DNA from: DYJE01 sp041660385
Lineage (GTDB): Bacteria > Desulfobacterota > Desulfobacteria > Desulfobacterales > Desulfolunaceae
Length of the DNA: 64,000 nt
Assembly: GCA_041660385.1 (NCBI GenBank)
Contig: JBAZWJ010000011.1
Span: 1-64,000 of the forward strand
Reading direction: 5' to 3'
Shown: piece by piece, positions 6,973 through 16,989 of the stretch
Layout: each line of letters opens with the position of its first letter
Position numbering within the stretch: the stretch's first letter is position 1
The notes under the pieces: model-generated
Told to the model about the DNA's origin: nothing
Databases searched by the model: none
The model's input: only the letters and a program-made list of their open reading frames with translations
Translations under genes and position numbers: made by a program

Positions 6973-8489
6973 CTGAAACCAGAGAACAGAAGCTGGACTT
7001 GATGAGTTTATCACCACAGGATTCCATTGTTATGATGGATTCAGAAGGCAACGTTTCTTTTTGGAACACGGCTGCACAAATCATGTTCGGCTGGACTGCC
7101 AAAGAAACTCTGGGTAAAAACCTTCATGAACTCATCGTCCCGTCAAGATTCAGAACATATTACGAACAAGGCATCGCACATTTCGTTAAAACCGGCCAGG
7201 GTGAGGCCATAAACAAAACCCTCGAACTCACCGGGAAACACAAAGACGGGCATGAATTCACCATTGAGCTCACCCTCGGAGCAATAAAAATCCACGATGA
7301 ATGGCATGCCATAGGTGTGATCCGCGATGTGGCCAGAAAAAAACAGCTCGAATTCCAATTGCTTCATGCGGAGAAGATGGATTCCATCACCACCCTTGCC
7401 GGAGGAATAGCCCATGATTTCAACAACATCCTTTCCTCCATCATCGGTTTCACCGAACTTGCCATTGACGATGCCGAAGAGGCCACCCTCCTTTTTAACA
7501 ATCTTCAGGAAGTGTTGATTGCAAGCAACAGGGCCAAAGATCTGGTTCGCCAGATCATGAAATTCAGTCGACAGAATGACAGTGTCACAGAACCGGTCCA
7601 TGTGAAATCCGTTGTGGAAGAAACCGTCAAACTGATCAGGGCCTCGTTTCCCTCGACCATCGACATACAAACAGACCTTCAAAGCCAGTCTTATATTATG
7701 GCCGATCCCTCCCATATCCACCAGATCATCCTGAACCTCTGCACCAATGCGGAACATGCCATGAGGGACGATAAAGGCGTTCTCACCATAACCCTAACCG
7801 ACCTGAATCCTGATGAAGTCAAAAAACAAGCCCGGAGCCATGTGGAACCAAGTCCTCATGTCAAAATCAGTATAAGCGATACGGGAAAAGGCATGCCCAC
7901 CGGAATCCTGAGCAAGGCATTTACACCCTTTTTCACAACGAAAAAACAGGGGGAAGGATCCGGGATGGGACTCCCTATTATCCACGGTATCGTCGCAAGT
8001 CTTAAAGGCTGGATTTATCCTCGAAGCGAATTAGGCAAAGGGTCCACTTTCGACATCTTCCTTCCAACTATGGAACTCATAGGTTCGAGACCATCGAGCA
8101 TTAAATCTTCATCTCACACAGGAGGCCACATCCTTTTCGTTGACGACGAAGCGGCCATCGTAAAAATAGGAAAAAAAATTCTGGAGCGTATTGGTTACAC
8201 TGTTGAAACAGCCACCGGCAGCATGGAGGCCCTTACTCTTTTCAAATCGTCTCCGGATAAATACAGACTGGTCATTACCGATCTCACCATGCCCCATATG
8301 ACAGGCATCGAACTGGCAAAAGAACTGATTGGGCTCAGACCGGACATCCCCATTATTCTTTGCACAGGCTACGAAAAAAACCATTCAATCATCAAAGCGA
8401 CGGAAGCGGGCATCAAAGCACTTGTCAGCAAGCCGATCCTGTCCGACGAAATCGCCGAAACCATCGGCCGGGTTTTAAACCCGTCCTGA
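6969..8489 (+). CDS. PAS-domain hybrid histidine kinase with C-terminal receiver
   Basis: 506-residue soluble hybrid kinase. A PAS domain (about 10-125) is followed by HisKA with LAGGIAHDFNN (phospho-acceptor His149) and an HATPase domain with N box (NLCTNAEHAM), DTGKGMP and SGMGLPI motifs. A receiver (387-506) carries acidic residues D392/D393 and phospho-acceptor D438 (ITDLTMP). No transmembrane helix is seen, so it should sense a cytoplasmic ligand or redox cue. A stand-alone receiver follows 15 bases downstream, suggesting a phosphorelay to it. Translation may depend on the overlapping leader ORF. Confidence 0.9.
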   Translation: MTETREQKLDLMSLSPQDSIVMMDSEGNVSFWNTAAQIMFGWTAKETLGKNLHELIVPSRFRTYYEQGIAHFVKTGQGEAINKTLELTGKHKDGHEFTIELTLGAIKIHDEWHAIGVIRDVARKKQLEFQLLHAEKMDSITTLAGGIAHDFNNILSSIIGFTELAIDDAEEATLLFNNLQEVLIASNRAKDLVRQIMKFSRQNDSVTEPVHVKSVVEETVKLIRASFPSTIDIQTDLQSQSYIMADPSHIHQIILNLCTNAEHAMRDDKGVLTITLTDLNPDEVKKQARSHVEPSPHVKISISDTGKGMPTGILSKAFTPFFTTKKQGEGSGMGLPIIHGIVASLKGWIYPRSELGKGSTFDIFLPTMELIGSRPSSIKSSSHTGGHILFVDDEAAIVKIGKKILERIGYTVETATGSMEALTLFKSSPDKYRLVITDLTMPHMTGIELAKELIGLRPDIPIILCTGYEKNHSIIKATEAGIKALVSKPILSDEIAETIGRVLNPS

Positions 8490-8504
8490 AAGAGAGAAAA
8501 TACC

Positions 8505-8870
8505 ATGGCAGACATTCTCATTATCGACGACGACACCCAGTTGAGCGCCATGCTCAAACAACTTCTTGAAAGAAACGGATACTCGGTGATCACTGCTCCA
8601 GACGGAAGCAAAGGAATCGACCTCTACCACAGTGAAGGCGCGCGTCTGATAATTACCGACCTGATCATGCCCGTTAAAGAAGGCATCGAAACCATCGCCG
8701 AACTGTTCAAGGAAAACCCTTCGGTTAAAATCATCGCCATTTCAGGCGGTGGTCGTTTGAAACCGGACAGCTACCTCAATCTTGCCGAAACCTTCGGAGC
8801 TGCCCGAACCTTCACCAAACCCATTGACCGCCAGGCCCTCCTCGATGCGGTATCGGAGCTCCTTCATTAA
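8505..8870 (+). CDS. Single-domain response regulator (receiver only)
   Basis: 121-residue CheY-like receiver with no output domain. The acidic pocket is IIDDD, the phospho-acceptor is D52 in IITDLIMP, and the conserved lysine lies in FTKPID. It sits directly after the hybrid kinase with a GAGAGA-type ribosome site and most likely accepts phosphate from it, then acts by protein-protein interaction. The cellular output cannot be told from sequence. Confidence 0.9.
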   Translation: MADILIIDDDTQLSAMLKQLLERNGYSVITAPDGSKGIDLYHSEGARLIITDLIMPVKEGIETIAELFKENPSVKIIAISGGGRLKPDSYLNLAETFGAARTFTKPIDRQALLDAVSELLH

Positions 8871-8913
8871 AAAAGGATTTGACACAATTATGCTCAAACG
8901 CTAATTGCACTCC

Positions 8914-11900
8914 ATGAATGATCTAAAAAAAATTCTTACCCTTTACGATGATAGTCGTTTTCTTGACGCATACTCTTCAAGTTCCTGGATCTTTGAAGAT
9001 CCAGAAAAGAATATGGAATTTTTTTCAATTGAGGAGCTTGTCCATTATGGAAGGCTTGCCGGTCGACTTGGAAACGGTGAAATACAATACAAATTCTACA
9101 AAAAAGCAACTGATCTCGATGCTCTTCATCCACTGGTAAAATATTACGCCCGAAGATATAGAGAAGACCTCAACCTCATTGACGATTTATCCCAATTTGA
9201 AAATGAACAGGACGTTGTCTTTTCTGACCTGGAATATCAGACGAGCTGGTATGCCAGCAATGCAGTCTTGTATTCTTTTGTAAGAGATTTTGATAAAGCA
9301 ACCCTCTTAATTGATAAAGCCAGAAGTTTTAAATGCAATCATGCATGGATCGCCAGTTGCGCAGCAGAGGTTCTTTTCAGGCAGGATAAATGGGATGAGG
9401 CTCTGGCTGAAGCAGAAGAGGCATTTGAGTGTGCCCCCCATATGCCTGCCAGCTCCTCAATTCTTGCGCGAATCCTCGCAAAAAAACATCGTATTGAAGA
9501 TATCAATGCACGACTTAAACCTCATATCGAGACATCTCAGTCCCATGAATTCCTCCTTACTGCCATCTGGTATATATGTGTCCAGGCTGAAAGATCCGAT
9601 AATACATCCCGCTTAGATCTTTCAAGGACAGCCTACGATCTTTCTTTCAAGTTAGAAACGCTTGCGCCCATTGCCGATAGCACTACGCTAACGAAGTTTC
9701 AGACTTCTCGCATGGATATCGCCATGCTCATGGATGACTACGAAGTCATGAAGAACCATGGAAAGCATACGGACATTCCTTTTTACAAGCACGTCATTGA
9801 ACGAATCAATACTTGCGGAAAAGGCGAACGAAGGATATTGAATTACAGGCCAGTGTTTCAAAAACATCTCACATGTCTTCCGGCCAGTGCGGCAACTGTT
9901 CTGGGCGCATTTGGCGTCCACGTCGATGAGGACAGTCTTGCCGATGAACTGACATACAACGGAACCTCCATGTGGAGAATTGAGGAATGGTTTACATCAA
10001 AGGGTTTTCTCGCAGAATCATTCATTCTGGAACCTGAACTGATTAAAACATTGATTGAAAATGGCCTGCCTTTAGTCAACACAACAGAATACACAAGTTC
10101 TGCCCATGCAACAGCCATAGTAGGTTTCGATGAACGAACAGGAACGTTTATCGTTCATGACCCATCAGCCGAAAGACTGGTGTACGTTCTGGATGACAGA
10201 TTCCACGAAAATGAAAAACCCTTTGGCCCTATTGGGCTGGCCATCGTCACCCCTGAAAACAAACATCTCCTTGATCTTATTCCGGCAGATAACCTTGAAC
10301 CTGTAAAAACTTATCACAAATACATCAAATACATGGAGCTCAACCAACCTGAGTTTGCGAATAAGATAGTAAATGATTTTATGGCTGAAAGGCCAGATCA
10401 CATCTACTCCAGGCGTTTTGAGGCGCTGAATAAAACAGACAAGGGCCTTGTATATCAGGCTATTGAAATCCAGAAAAATATACTGAAAGCATACCCGAAC
10501 TGCCTGCCTGTTCAGCGAGAATTATTGAACAATCTTCACAACACACGCAACAAATCTTACATCCGAAGCATGCTAAGACACATCGTGATAAAGGGAAAAA
10601 TTCCTGGGATAAGCAAATTTAAAGAATGGGAGTACCCCCCAACAACTTATATATGCCAATATGCTGACTTTACAGGAGATAATGCAGAAGGTTTTCTGGA
10701 GGCGCAATCGTATCTTAAAAAAGCTCTTTCAGCAGACCCTTGGTCAGCTGAAGCTTATCACGTTCTTGGGGATATTTACATTCGGCAGGGGAAATTCAAA
10801 GAAGCGGTGATCCCATTCCGTGTGGCCGCGCTCATGGATGAATATCAAGAGCATTACGCCCGGGAAGCATGTAATGCCTGTCGCCAAGTGGGTATAGAGA
10901 ATGAAGGGCTTGAGTTCTTGAAAAAGAGAATGGAGCGGTTATTGAACAAAATCCATGGAAGTCAGGCCGCCATCACAACCATTGAAGCCCTCGGAGATTA
11001 CGGCTATCCAGATCAGGCCATCCAAACCATGTTACAGTGTCAGGCAACACGATGCGATGATCCCTTGTTATCATCCTACGCCGTTAAGTTCTGGATTCAA
11101 ATGGGAAAATGGGATCATGCTGAAGAAGCTTTAAAAACTGTGGAAAAAACAGGCCACCGTATCCTTTACCTTTCAGCTTCAGTCGACTATTACCAAAAAT
11201 CCGGCCAGTGGCAAAAAGCATTGGATTTATCCCATATCTGGCTCAACGAACGACCCCATAATGTGGAAGCCAGAAAACACTACCTGGAGTTATATAAGCG
11301 GAAAAACGGACAAAAAGAAGCTCTGTTACTTGCTAAACGCTGGATGGAGGAATTCAGGAATGACGAAGCATTTGAAGGGATACACTACGATGAGCTGAAG
11401 GCTATGTATAAAACGGATGAACTGGAAACGTTCATTCGAAAACGAATCCATAGAAATCAGTATGATATATGGGCATGGCATGAACTGGGTTTTCTTATTC
11501 TTAACAGGGCGAATCTGAAATCAGGCAAGAATCGAGACAAAGACCTCGAAGATATGGATGCGATACTGGAGAGGATAAGAATTATTGCCCCTGACCATCC
11601 GGTATCCCATGCCTTAACAGGAGATTCCCTCTGCAGCAGAAAAGATTTTAAGACGGCCGCAGAATACTACATGCATGCGCTGGAGGATGATCCGGCCTAC
11701 AATTACTGTTATTCACGCATCTGGGACATCAGCGCCTCCTTTTCCATAGAAGAACAGCAAGCCGTCCTTACCAAGCTGGAACATATCATTTTCAAAACAG
11801 TGGGTTTTCTCCACCACGCACGATCCCTTGTTTTCAATATCGCTGAACGATATGGTGCCATGAAGGCAAATGAAATTATTCTGCGATGGACCGAAAAAAA

Positions 11901-14112
11901 ACCGGACGACCCTGAAATCATAGAAGCCAGAGTCGATCTTCTGTTGAATTACGGACAGGGTCGAAGCGATGCTCAAAAAGCCGTCAACATATTAGAACCT
12001 GCCCTTGAAAGATTCCCGAACCATTATGATTTGCGACTGTCCCTTGCCATAGCCTATCGGACGATGCTGGACGAGGACAAGGAAAATCTGGTTTTAAGGG
12101 AAATTATCAGACGGAACCCCTTGGACAGCGACTCAAGAAACAGACTGGCAACAAATTGGAGCCTTTCAGGAAAAGAAGATGAGGCGATCAATTTGTTAAT
12201 TGAAGGCGTAAACTTCGACCCCCTTGATGAATCGGCCTGGTTAAATCTTTCAAACAGTCTGTGGAATATGGGCAGGCAAAAGGATGCCCTGGATAACCTT
12301 AACAATGGACTTCGCATTTTACCTGAACGAATCAATCTCCGGCGTAATCTCTCTGAACGTCTACTTGAAGCTGGTGAAGAACATCAGGCCATCCTTGTAT
12401 TGCGACAAGGACTTGACATCTATCCCGATGGCGCTTTTCTGTGGTTTCTATACGGAAATGCTTTATGGAAAAGTCAGATCCACAACGATATCATCGACAT
12501 AGAACATGCCTTTCGAAAAGCATTGGAACTAAACAACTCCATGTTCGATGCTGCCGACAGCCTTGCGATTCTTCTAACTGAACAAAACAGGTTCAAAGAA
12601 GCTCAGGATCTCATTCACAATCTGATCTCCGTTCTTGATGATCCCATGACAGCCCGGGGCAGAATGGTGTGGATAAAACGCATGGAAGGGAAAAACAAAG
12701 AAGCGCTGAATGATATGGTCGAAATCGTAAAAAAATGGCCCACATATTCATGGGCTTGGAGTCAGGTGATTTCATGGCTTGAAGAAGATGAAGAATTCAC
12801 GCTGGCCAAGGACATTCTGGACCGAGTCCATCCGGTAATGGCAGACAACCCGCGTTTCATGGCGGATCGTCTGATGATACTCAAACAGGCAGGAGTTCCC
12901 ATTGAACAGCTTTCCTCCCAATGGGACAAACTGTTGAATGATTTCCCTCGATATGAACGTCTTCATACCCTGTGGATTGATCAACTCATTGATGATGGTG
13001 CTTTCAAACAGGCAGACCTGATTCTATCGGGAATCGAGCGTTTCTACCCTGAATCTCCTTACACTTTATCACGTCGAGTCTGTCTCCATGTCGAAAATAA
13101 TATGTTTGACCAGGCCATTGCATGTGCTTGCCAGATATGGCTAAAACCCGGAAACGACGACATGTGGCCAGACATCAGGGCATGGGAAACCATCAAGGAT
13201 GCAGGATATATGAAACAGGTTCTTGAGACACTGCTGCCCCTTGCCGAAAGCGGGAAAAGAATCAGATCAAGGGCGTTCCTTTATCTGATTGAAAATCTGG
13301 ATCAACTTGACGATGGTTATGGATTACTTTACAGGTGGATTCCTTTCAAATGGTTATTCAGTTCTCCAACTGTTGCCCGACTTCGTCATCTTCTTGATAT
13401 TTCAGCCGCAAGTGACTGGGACAAAGGAGATTACCAGGGAATGATCCTTGATCGCCTTTTAGAGATTGGGTATCGTCGCGAAGTAATTAATTACGTTCGA
13501 CGCAACTTGAAGACATGTATGGAAAGCACCCCAATCTGGCAGAATCTTGGGCGGATGCATATGACCGGCAAACGCAGAGATTTTCTCTTTGTCAGAAAGA
13601 TCATGGCCGGATGGCGAGAACACCAGGGTTCTGAAATGTGGGCTGTCACTAATTATGTCATCTGCCTGCGACGATTACCGGGCATGTTTCCCGTTTCCGA
13701 GGATCTTGATGAACTATACAACACGACAAAGGATCTCATCACCTTAGTCACACACGATCACACGATTAAATTTATTGTCTGCGTGTGTTGTGAAACAGCC
13801 CTGCGCAAGAATGAGGACGATACATTTCTCTCCCTCGCCGATCAGTTCGACCATATAATAAATGGAAAAAACGAAAATTTCTGGATGGTGAAGAATTATG
13901 TATGGGCCCCTGACATCCTCATGATGTTCAAGCGTCTGATCATGGAACCAGAAGATAAAAACATCATTGTACTGACTCGTGAGCTTCTATCCTTCATCGG
14001 TAAAACACCCATATTTAATACCGGCAACTGGATCAGAAAAGAGTGGCTGAAAAGAGCCATACCCAGACTAAAATGGGCTGAACGAATTAGGATCAGAATT
14101 CTTTTCCTCTAA
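8914..14112 (+). CDS. Giant TPR-repeat protein with an embedded C39-like cysteine peptidase domain
   Basis: 1732-residue protein made largely of TPR-like helical pairs (for example SAEAYHVLGDIYIRQGKFKE and DALDNLNNGLRILPE). At about residues 310-450 lies a C39-like papain-fold domain with CLPASAATVLGAFGV (Cys321), SAHATAIVGFD (His398) and FIVHDPS (Asp416): the full catalytic triad pattern. No signal peptide or membrane helix is evident, so it is probably cytoplasmic. C39 enzymes cleave leader peptides at double-glycine sites when fused to transporters; here no transporter or leader peptide is nearby, so the substrate is unknown. The ATG chosen follows the response regulator by 43 bases; an in-frame TTG three codons earlier is less likely. 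The stop overlaps the convergent TauE gene by 4 bases. Confidence 0.75.
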   Translation: MNDLKKILTLYDDSRFLDAYSSSSWIFEDPEKNMEFFSIEELVHYGRLAGRLGNGEIQYKFYKKATDLDALHPLVKYYARRYREDLNLIDDLSQFENEQDVVFSDLEYQTSWYASNAVLYSFVRDFDKATLLIDKARSFKCNHAWIASCAAEVLFRQDKWDEALAEAEEAFECAPHMPASSSILARILAKKHRIEDINARLKPHIETSQSHEFLLTAIWYICVQAERSDNTSRLDLSRTAYDLSFKLETLAPIADSTTLTKFQTSRMDIAMLMDDYEVMKNHGKHTDIPFYKHVIERINTCGKGERRILNYRPVFQKHLTCLPASAATVLGAFGVHVDEDSLADELTYNGTSMWRIEEWFTSKGFLAESFILEPELIKTLIENGLPLVNTTEYTSSAHATAIVGFDERTGTFIVHDPSAERLVYVLDDRFHENEKPFGPIGLAIVTPENKHLLDLIPADNLEPVKTYHKYIKYMELNQPEFANKIVNDFMAERPDHIYSRRFEALNKTDKGLVYQAIEIQKNILKAYPNCLPVQRELLNNLHNTRNKSYIRSMLRHIVIKGKIPGISKFKEWEYPPTTYICQYADFTGDNAEGFLEAQSYLKKALSADPWSAEAYHVLGDIYIRQGKFKEAVIPFRVAALMDEYQEHYAREACNACRQVGIENEGLEFLKKRMERLLNKIHGSQAAITTIEALGDYGYPDQAIQTMLQCQATRCDDPLLSSYAVKFWIQMGKWDHAEEALKTVEKTGHRILYLSASVDYYQKSGQWQKALDLSHIWLNERPHNVEARKHYLELYKRKNGQKEALLLAKRWMEEFRNDEAFEGIHYDELKAMYKTDELETFIRKRIHRNQYDIWAWHELGFLILNRANLKSGKNRDKDLEDMDAILERIRIIAPDHPVSHALTGDSLCSRKDFKTAAEYYMHALEDDPAYNYCYSRIWDISASFSIEEQQAVLTKLEHIIFKTVGFLHHARSLVFNIAERYGAMKANEIILRWTEKKPDDPEIIEARVDLLLNYGQGRSDAQKAVNILEPALERFPNHYDLRLSLAIAYRTMLDEDKENLVLREIIRRNPLDSDSRNRLATNWSLSGKEDEAINLLIEGVNFDPLDESAWLNLSNSLWNMGRQKDALDNLNNGLRILPERINLRRNLSERLLEAGEEHQAILVLRQGLDIYPDGAFLWFLYGNALWKSQIHNDIIDIEHAFRKALELNNSMFDAADSLAILLTEQNRFKEAQDLIHNLISVLDDPMTARGRMVWIKRMEGKNKEALNDMVEIVKKWPTYSWAWSQVISWLEEDEEFTLAKDILDRVHPVMADNPRFMADRLMILKQAGVPIEQLSSQWDKLLNDFPRYERLHTLWIDQLIDDGAFKQADLILSGIERFYPESPYTLSRRVCLHVENNMFDQAIACACQIWLKPGNDDMWPDIRAWETIKDAGYMKQVLETLLPLAESGKRIRSRAFLYLIENLDQLDDGYGLLYRWIPFKWLFSSPTVARLRHLLDISAASDWDKGDYQGMILDRLLEIGYRREVINYVRRNLKTCMESTPIWQNLGRMHMTGKRRDFLFVRKIMAGWREHQGSEMWAVTNYVICLRRLPGMFPVSEDLDELYNTTKDLITLVTHDHTIKFIVCVCCETALRKNEDDTFLSLADQFDHIINGKNENFWMVKNYVWAPDILMMFKRLIMEPEDKNIIVLTRELLSFIGKTPIFNTGNWIRKEWLKRAIPRLKWAERIRIRILFL

Positions 14113-15056
14113 AAAGCAAATTCCAAAGCGTACTTTACCGCCGTAAAAACGATTATGACGGCAAGCATCCATTTGATCACTTTAGCCGGTACGAATTTCT
14201 GGCATCTGGCTCCCAGGTACATTCCCACCATTCCACCAAGGCCGAAAAGAGATCCAAGAAGCCAGTCCGGAGCCACAGATAACTGGGGATAATACGGGGC
14301 GATGGCTTGGTAGAACCCGACTCCTGCGATGGACGTAACAAAGGTTCCCATGAGAGCCGCACCAGCCACGGTGTAAACCGGCAAACCAAAAAATGTGACA
14401 AAGAACGGTGCGATGATTGATCCGCCTCCGATACCGTAGATTCCTCCCACGATGCCGACGATAAAACTTAACGCGAAAATCCCCCAGAACGACACGTCGA
14501 ATTGTTCGCCATAGAACGTGTATCCCAGGCGTTTCAGATTAAAATGGGTGATTCTGGCCGCGGCCATATCCACATCCGCCTGATCTTTTTGGGCAACATT
14601 CGTCCGATGTCGGCGCACCACAGCCTGAAAACGTTCTTCGCTGTTTGCATTGTCAGATTTCTTTTTGACAAGATCCCAGACCATCCTTGCGCCGATATAT
14701 AAAAGAACCGCTGCCGCGAACAATTTGAAATTCCTGGAATCCGGGAGATAGGCCACCCGAACAAAAGCTCCGATGAAAACCCCGGGCAATGTTCCGATCA
14801 CCACAACCACCGTCAAAGGCCAGACCATCCGCCCTTCTTTCCAATAGCGGTAAACACCGCTTGGAATGGCCACGATGTTAAACACCTGATTGGTGGCGCT
14901 CACCGAAGGATTCGTATATCCAAGAAAAGACATCTGGAAAGGCAAAAGCAGAAACGCACCGGACACTCCTCCCATGGATGTGAAAAAGGAAATCACGAAC
15001 GCCACAAGCGGTGGAACCCAGACAGCAGTCTCAATTCCTGCAGTTTGAAATAACAT
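14109..15056 (-). CDS. TauE/SafE-family sulfite/organosulfonate exporter
   Basis: 315-residue membrane protein with about eight hydrophobic segments and the family's glycine-rich repeats (TSMGGVSGAFLLLPFQ and IVGGIYGIGGGSIIAPF). A charged cytoplasmic stretch of about 60 residues separates the halves. Members move small anions such as sulfite, sulfonates or sulfoacetate; which one cannot be told here. A sulfate-reducer setting makes sulfite or sulfonate efflux plausible. The gene is convergent with the TPR gene with no terminator between them; a ribosome site (GGAG) precedes its ATG. Confidence 0.85.
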   Translation of the reverse strand: MLFQTAGIETAVWVPPLVAFVISFFTSMGGVSGAFLLLPFQMSFLGYTNPSVSATNQVFNIVAIPSGVYRYWKEGRMVWPLTVVVVIGTLPGVFIGAFVRVAYLPDSRNFKLFAAAVLLYIGARMVWDLVKKKSDNANSEERFQAVVRRHRTNVAQKDQADVDMAAARITHFNLKRLGYTFYGEQFDVSFWGIFALSFIVGIVGGIYGIGGGSIIAPFFVTFFGLPVYTVAGAALMGTFVTSIAGVGFYQAIAPYYPQLSVAPDWLLGSLFGLGGMVGMYLGARCQKFVPAKVIKWMLAVIIVFTAVKYALEFAF

Positions 15057-15175
15057 CGCTTTTCTCCTTAGACATTAAATTAAAGACACGATTTATAATA
15101 TATTCGTGTCTTATTAAATAGCAGAATTGGGAAAAACATGTCAAGGTCTTTGATGTTATTGTACAATGAATGAAT

Positions 15176-15217
15176 AAAAAAAAAGGTCTGACCCGAATGG
15201 GGCCAAACCTTTTTTTT
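15176..15217 (-). terminator. Bidirectional rho-independent terminator after the PEP-CTERM gene
   Basis: A-run, then GGTCTGACCC, a five-base loop, GGGCCAAACC and a T-run. The stem has T-rich tails on both strands, so it can act in either direction. It lies 19 bases past the PEP-CTERM stop on the minus strand and upstream of the TauE gene. Confidence 0.8.
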
Positions 15218-15235
15218 GAAGCTCTGCCATATTTA

Positions 15236-15748
15236 TTATTTTTGTTTTTTCCGACCGAACCCAGCCAGGCCAAGTATACCGGAACCAAGCAAGAATAGTG
15301 TTGCGGGTTCAGGAACCGGCGCAGTTGAATCATCCGCCACGTCCGAGACATCATCGTTCTCGTAAAACAGTTCCGAGTTATTGGAATCTGCGATTACGAC
15401 ATCCTCTAAATTACTGATCCCCGTTCCGCTGAATATATCCTGCCCACAATTCACTACAACAGAGTCAGAGGTACTTTTATAATCGAGTGTTCCAAGCCCA
15501 TTCTTAATACGATTGAACAGAACGTCCCACCTTTCCGTTTTTTGCTTTTTCATACGCCATTCCGTATTACCAGCTTTCGCATAGTCCATGATCAGATCAC
15601 CACTAAATCCATTCAAAGACAGTGCTTTAGCTCCAGAAGATACTGAAAACCAGCCATCGTCTGCCGATACAATTTGACATGCGTATGCATGATTTGCCGC
15701 AGAAAAAAATACGGCGATCGAAAACAAAGACAATAATAGTTTTTTCAT
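15236..15748 (-). CDS. PEP-CTERM sorting-domain exported protein
   Basis: 170-residue exported protein with an N-terminal signal peptide (KKLLLSLFSIAVFFSAANHA) and a C-terminal PEP-CTERM signal: VPEPATLFLLGSG, a hydrophobic helix and a basic tail RKKQK. Such tails are processed by exosortase, linking the protein to an exopolysaccharide/biofilm surface system encoded elsewhere. The middle, about 110 residues with two cysteines, matches no domain I recognise. It is monocistronic with its own terminator. Confidence 0.85.
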   Translation of the reverse strand: MKKLLLSLFSIAVFFSAANHAYACQIVSADDGWFSVSSGAKALSLNGFSGDLIMDYAKAGNTEWRMKKQKTERWDVLFNRIKNGLGTLDYKSTSDSVVVNCGQDIFSGTGISNLEDVVIADSNNSELFYENDDVSDVADDSTAPVPEPATLFLLGSGILGLAGFGRKKQK

Positions 15749-16177
15749 AGTTTATACCTCACTGATTGATTTACTTACCTACGTGCTTTTATAGTGCAGG
15801 CTTAGATCTAAGCGATAAGTCGATAATGCATATAGCATGCTAACCATCAAAATTAATTTCAGCATTTATAATTACGCGCGCGGTAGCCATTGTCTGAACG
15901 ATAATGGAATTTTATTCATGAGTTCTGATGTGTATTAAAACAAAACGACAAGGTCATATCCAGCCAGAAGGTCATATAAAACCTTTTTCAGAAAAATTCT
16001 GCCCATGAATTTTGTCAACAATGCTTTGTTACTGAATAATTATTCCAAAAACAGCATCATGGACAGATTGTTGCATCACAACAATTGGCCTCGATTCCAT
16101 TTATTTACCCTCTCATTCATGATCGCCATCGCCAGCTCACCAACAACGCTTTAACAAAAGAACGAAAGAGACAAGCC
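15749..16177. other. Divergent intergenic region
   Basis: About 430 bp with no supportable gene between the divergent PEP-CTERM and C39-like lipoprotein genes. It contains one copy of the GGTCATAT palindromic repeat (15950-15988), ATGCATATAGCATGC-type self-complementary bases near 15827-15841, and presumably both promoters. A frame stays open from 16085 into the lipoprotein gene but lacks a ribosome site. Confidence 0.4.
15950..15988. repeat. GGTCATAT palindromic repeat, copy 1
   Basis: AAGGTCATATCCAGCC, four bases, then GGTCATATAAAACCTT. The two arms are an imperfect inverted repeat and share the AAGG(G)TCATAT start with the other copies described in this window. Intergenic. Confidence 0.55.
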
Positions 16178-16981
16178 ATGAAAACAAAACCTATTATTTA
16201 TCCGGCAATTTTACCCTTTATCCTTTTGTCCGTTATTTTTTCATTTGCAGCATGCGGTTCATCCGATCATAAAGACCGAAGTTCAGAAGTGGTTGTTCTG
16301 CAACCATACAAAGATGCGGGCATGTGGGACTGGGTGGCCCCCATCGACGGTGCGGGCTATTGCGGGCCAGCCGCTCTTTATCATATCATCAATTATTATG
16401 TAGATCAGGGTTCCTACGACTATAAAGAATTTGATGATGAAGGATGGGCCTGGGCAGAGCAGCCCTTGGTCATACCTGTTATCACGGAAGAAAATCCGAT
16501 GTTCATCGACGATACGGACTTCGGGCAATTTATTCAACGTTATGAAACAGGATCGGACTGGGCGATGCTCGATGATGTGGCCGATCTTTATTCCAGCCAG
16601 GACGATAATGACAGGCTTTACGATGTCTTTGTGTGTTCATCCAATACATCAACAGAAGACATTGAGGTGAGAAGAGCCAGACTCAATTACATTCACGAGA
16701 ACCTTTTCAAAAAAGGCGTCCCCGTTGTGATCCACCTGACAAGCAGTATCCCGTTATCCGGACATTATGTGGCCCTGATCGGCTACGACCCGGACAAAGG
16801 GGAGGTTTATTATGTGGATTCGCTGCATCACACATCGGGAATTCAGACTGTTGAGCTTGAAGATTTTCTCGGAGAATGGTTTTACGACGGGGGAGACTAC
16901 TATTCAGCCCGTTGGGATGGAGAATGGATGGCATTCTGGCATCCTGAAAACAGTGTCAACTGCGACCAGTGCGGGGATTAA
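16178..16981 (+). CDS. Lipoprotein with C39-like cysteine peptidase domain
   Basis: 267-residue lipoprotein: a signal peptide ends in the lipobox FSFAAC with Cys26, then a papain-fold domain. GYCGPAALYHIINYY carries the nucleophile Cys62, and SGHYVALIGYDPDKGEVYYV carries His196 with a downstream Asp (YVDS), the C39-like (peptidase_C39_2) pattern. Expected to sit in the periplasm or outer-membrane leaflet and cleave a peptide or act as an amidase; the substrate is unknown. The ATG at 16178 was chosen because it gives a proper signal peptide; an upstream extension has none. It is followed by the best copy of the palindromic repeat. Confidence 0.7.
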   Translation: MKTKPIIYPAILPFILLSVIFSFAACGSSDHKDRSSEVVVLQPYKDAGMWDWVAPIDGAGYCGPAALYHIINYYVDQGSYDYKEFDDEGWAWAEQPLVIPVITEENPMFIDDTDFGQFIQRYETGSDWAMLDDVADLYSSQDDNDRLYDVFVCSSNTSTEDIEVRRARLNYIHENLFKKGVPVVIHLTSSIPLSGHYVALIGYDPDKGEVYYVDSLHHTSGIQTVELEDFLGEWFYDGGDYYSARWDGEWMAFWHPENSVNCDQCGD

Positions 16982-16989
16982 CGCACCAA

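Noticed and set aside
7143..7757. 204-codon ORF antisense to the hybrid kinase
   Set aside because: Overlaps the HisKA/HATPase coding region in antisense and has no recognisable domain or ribosome site.
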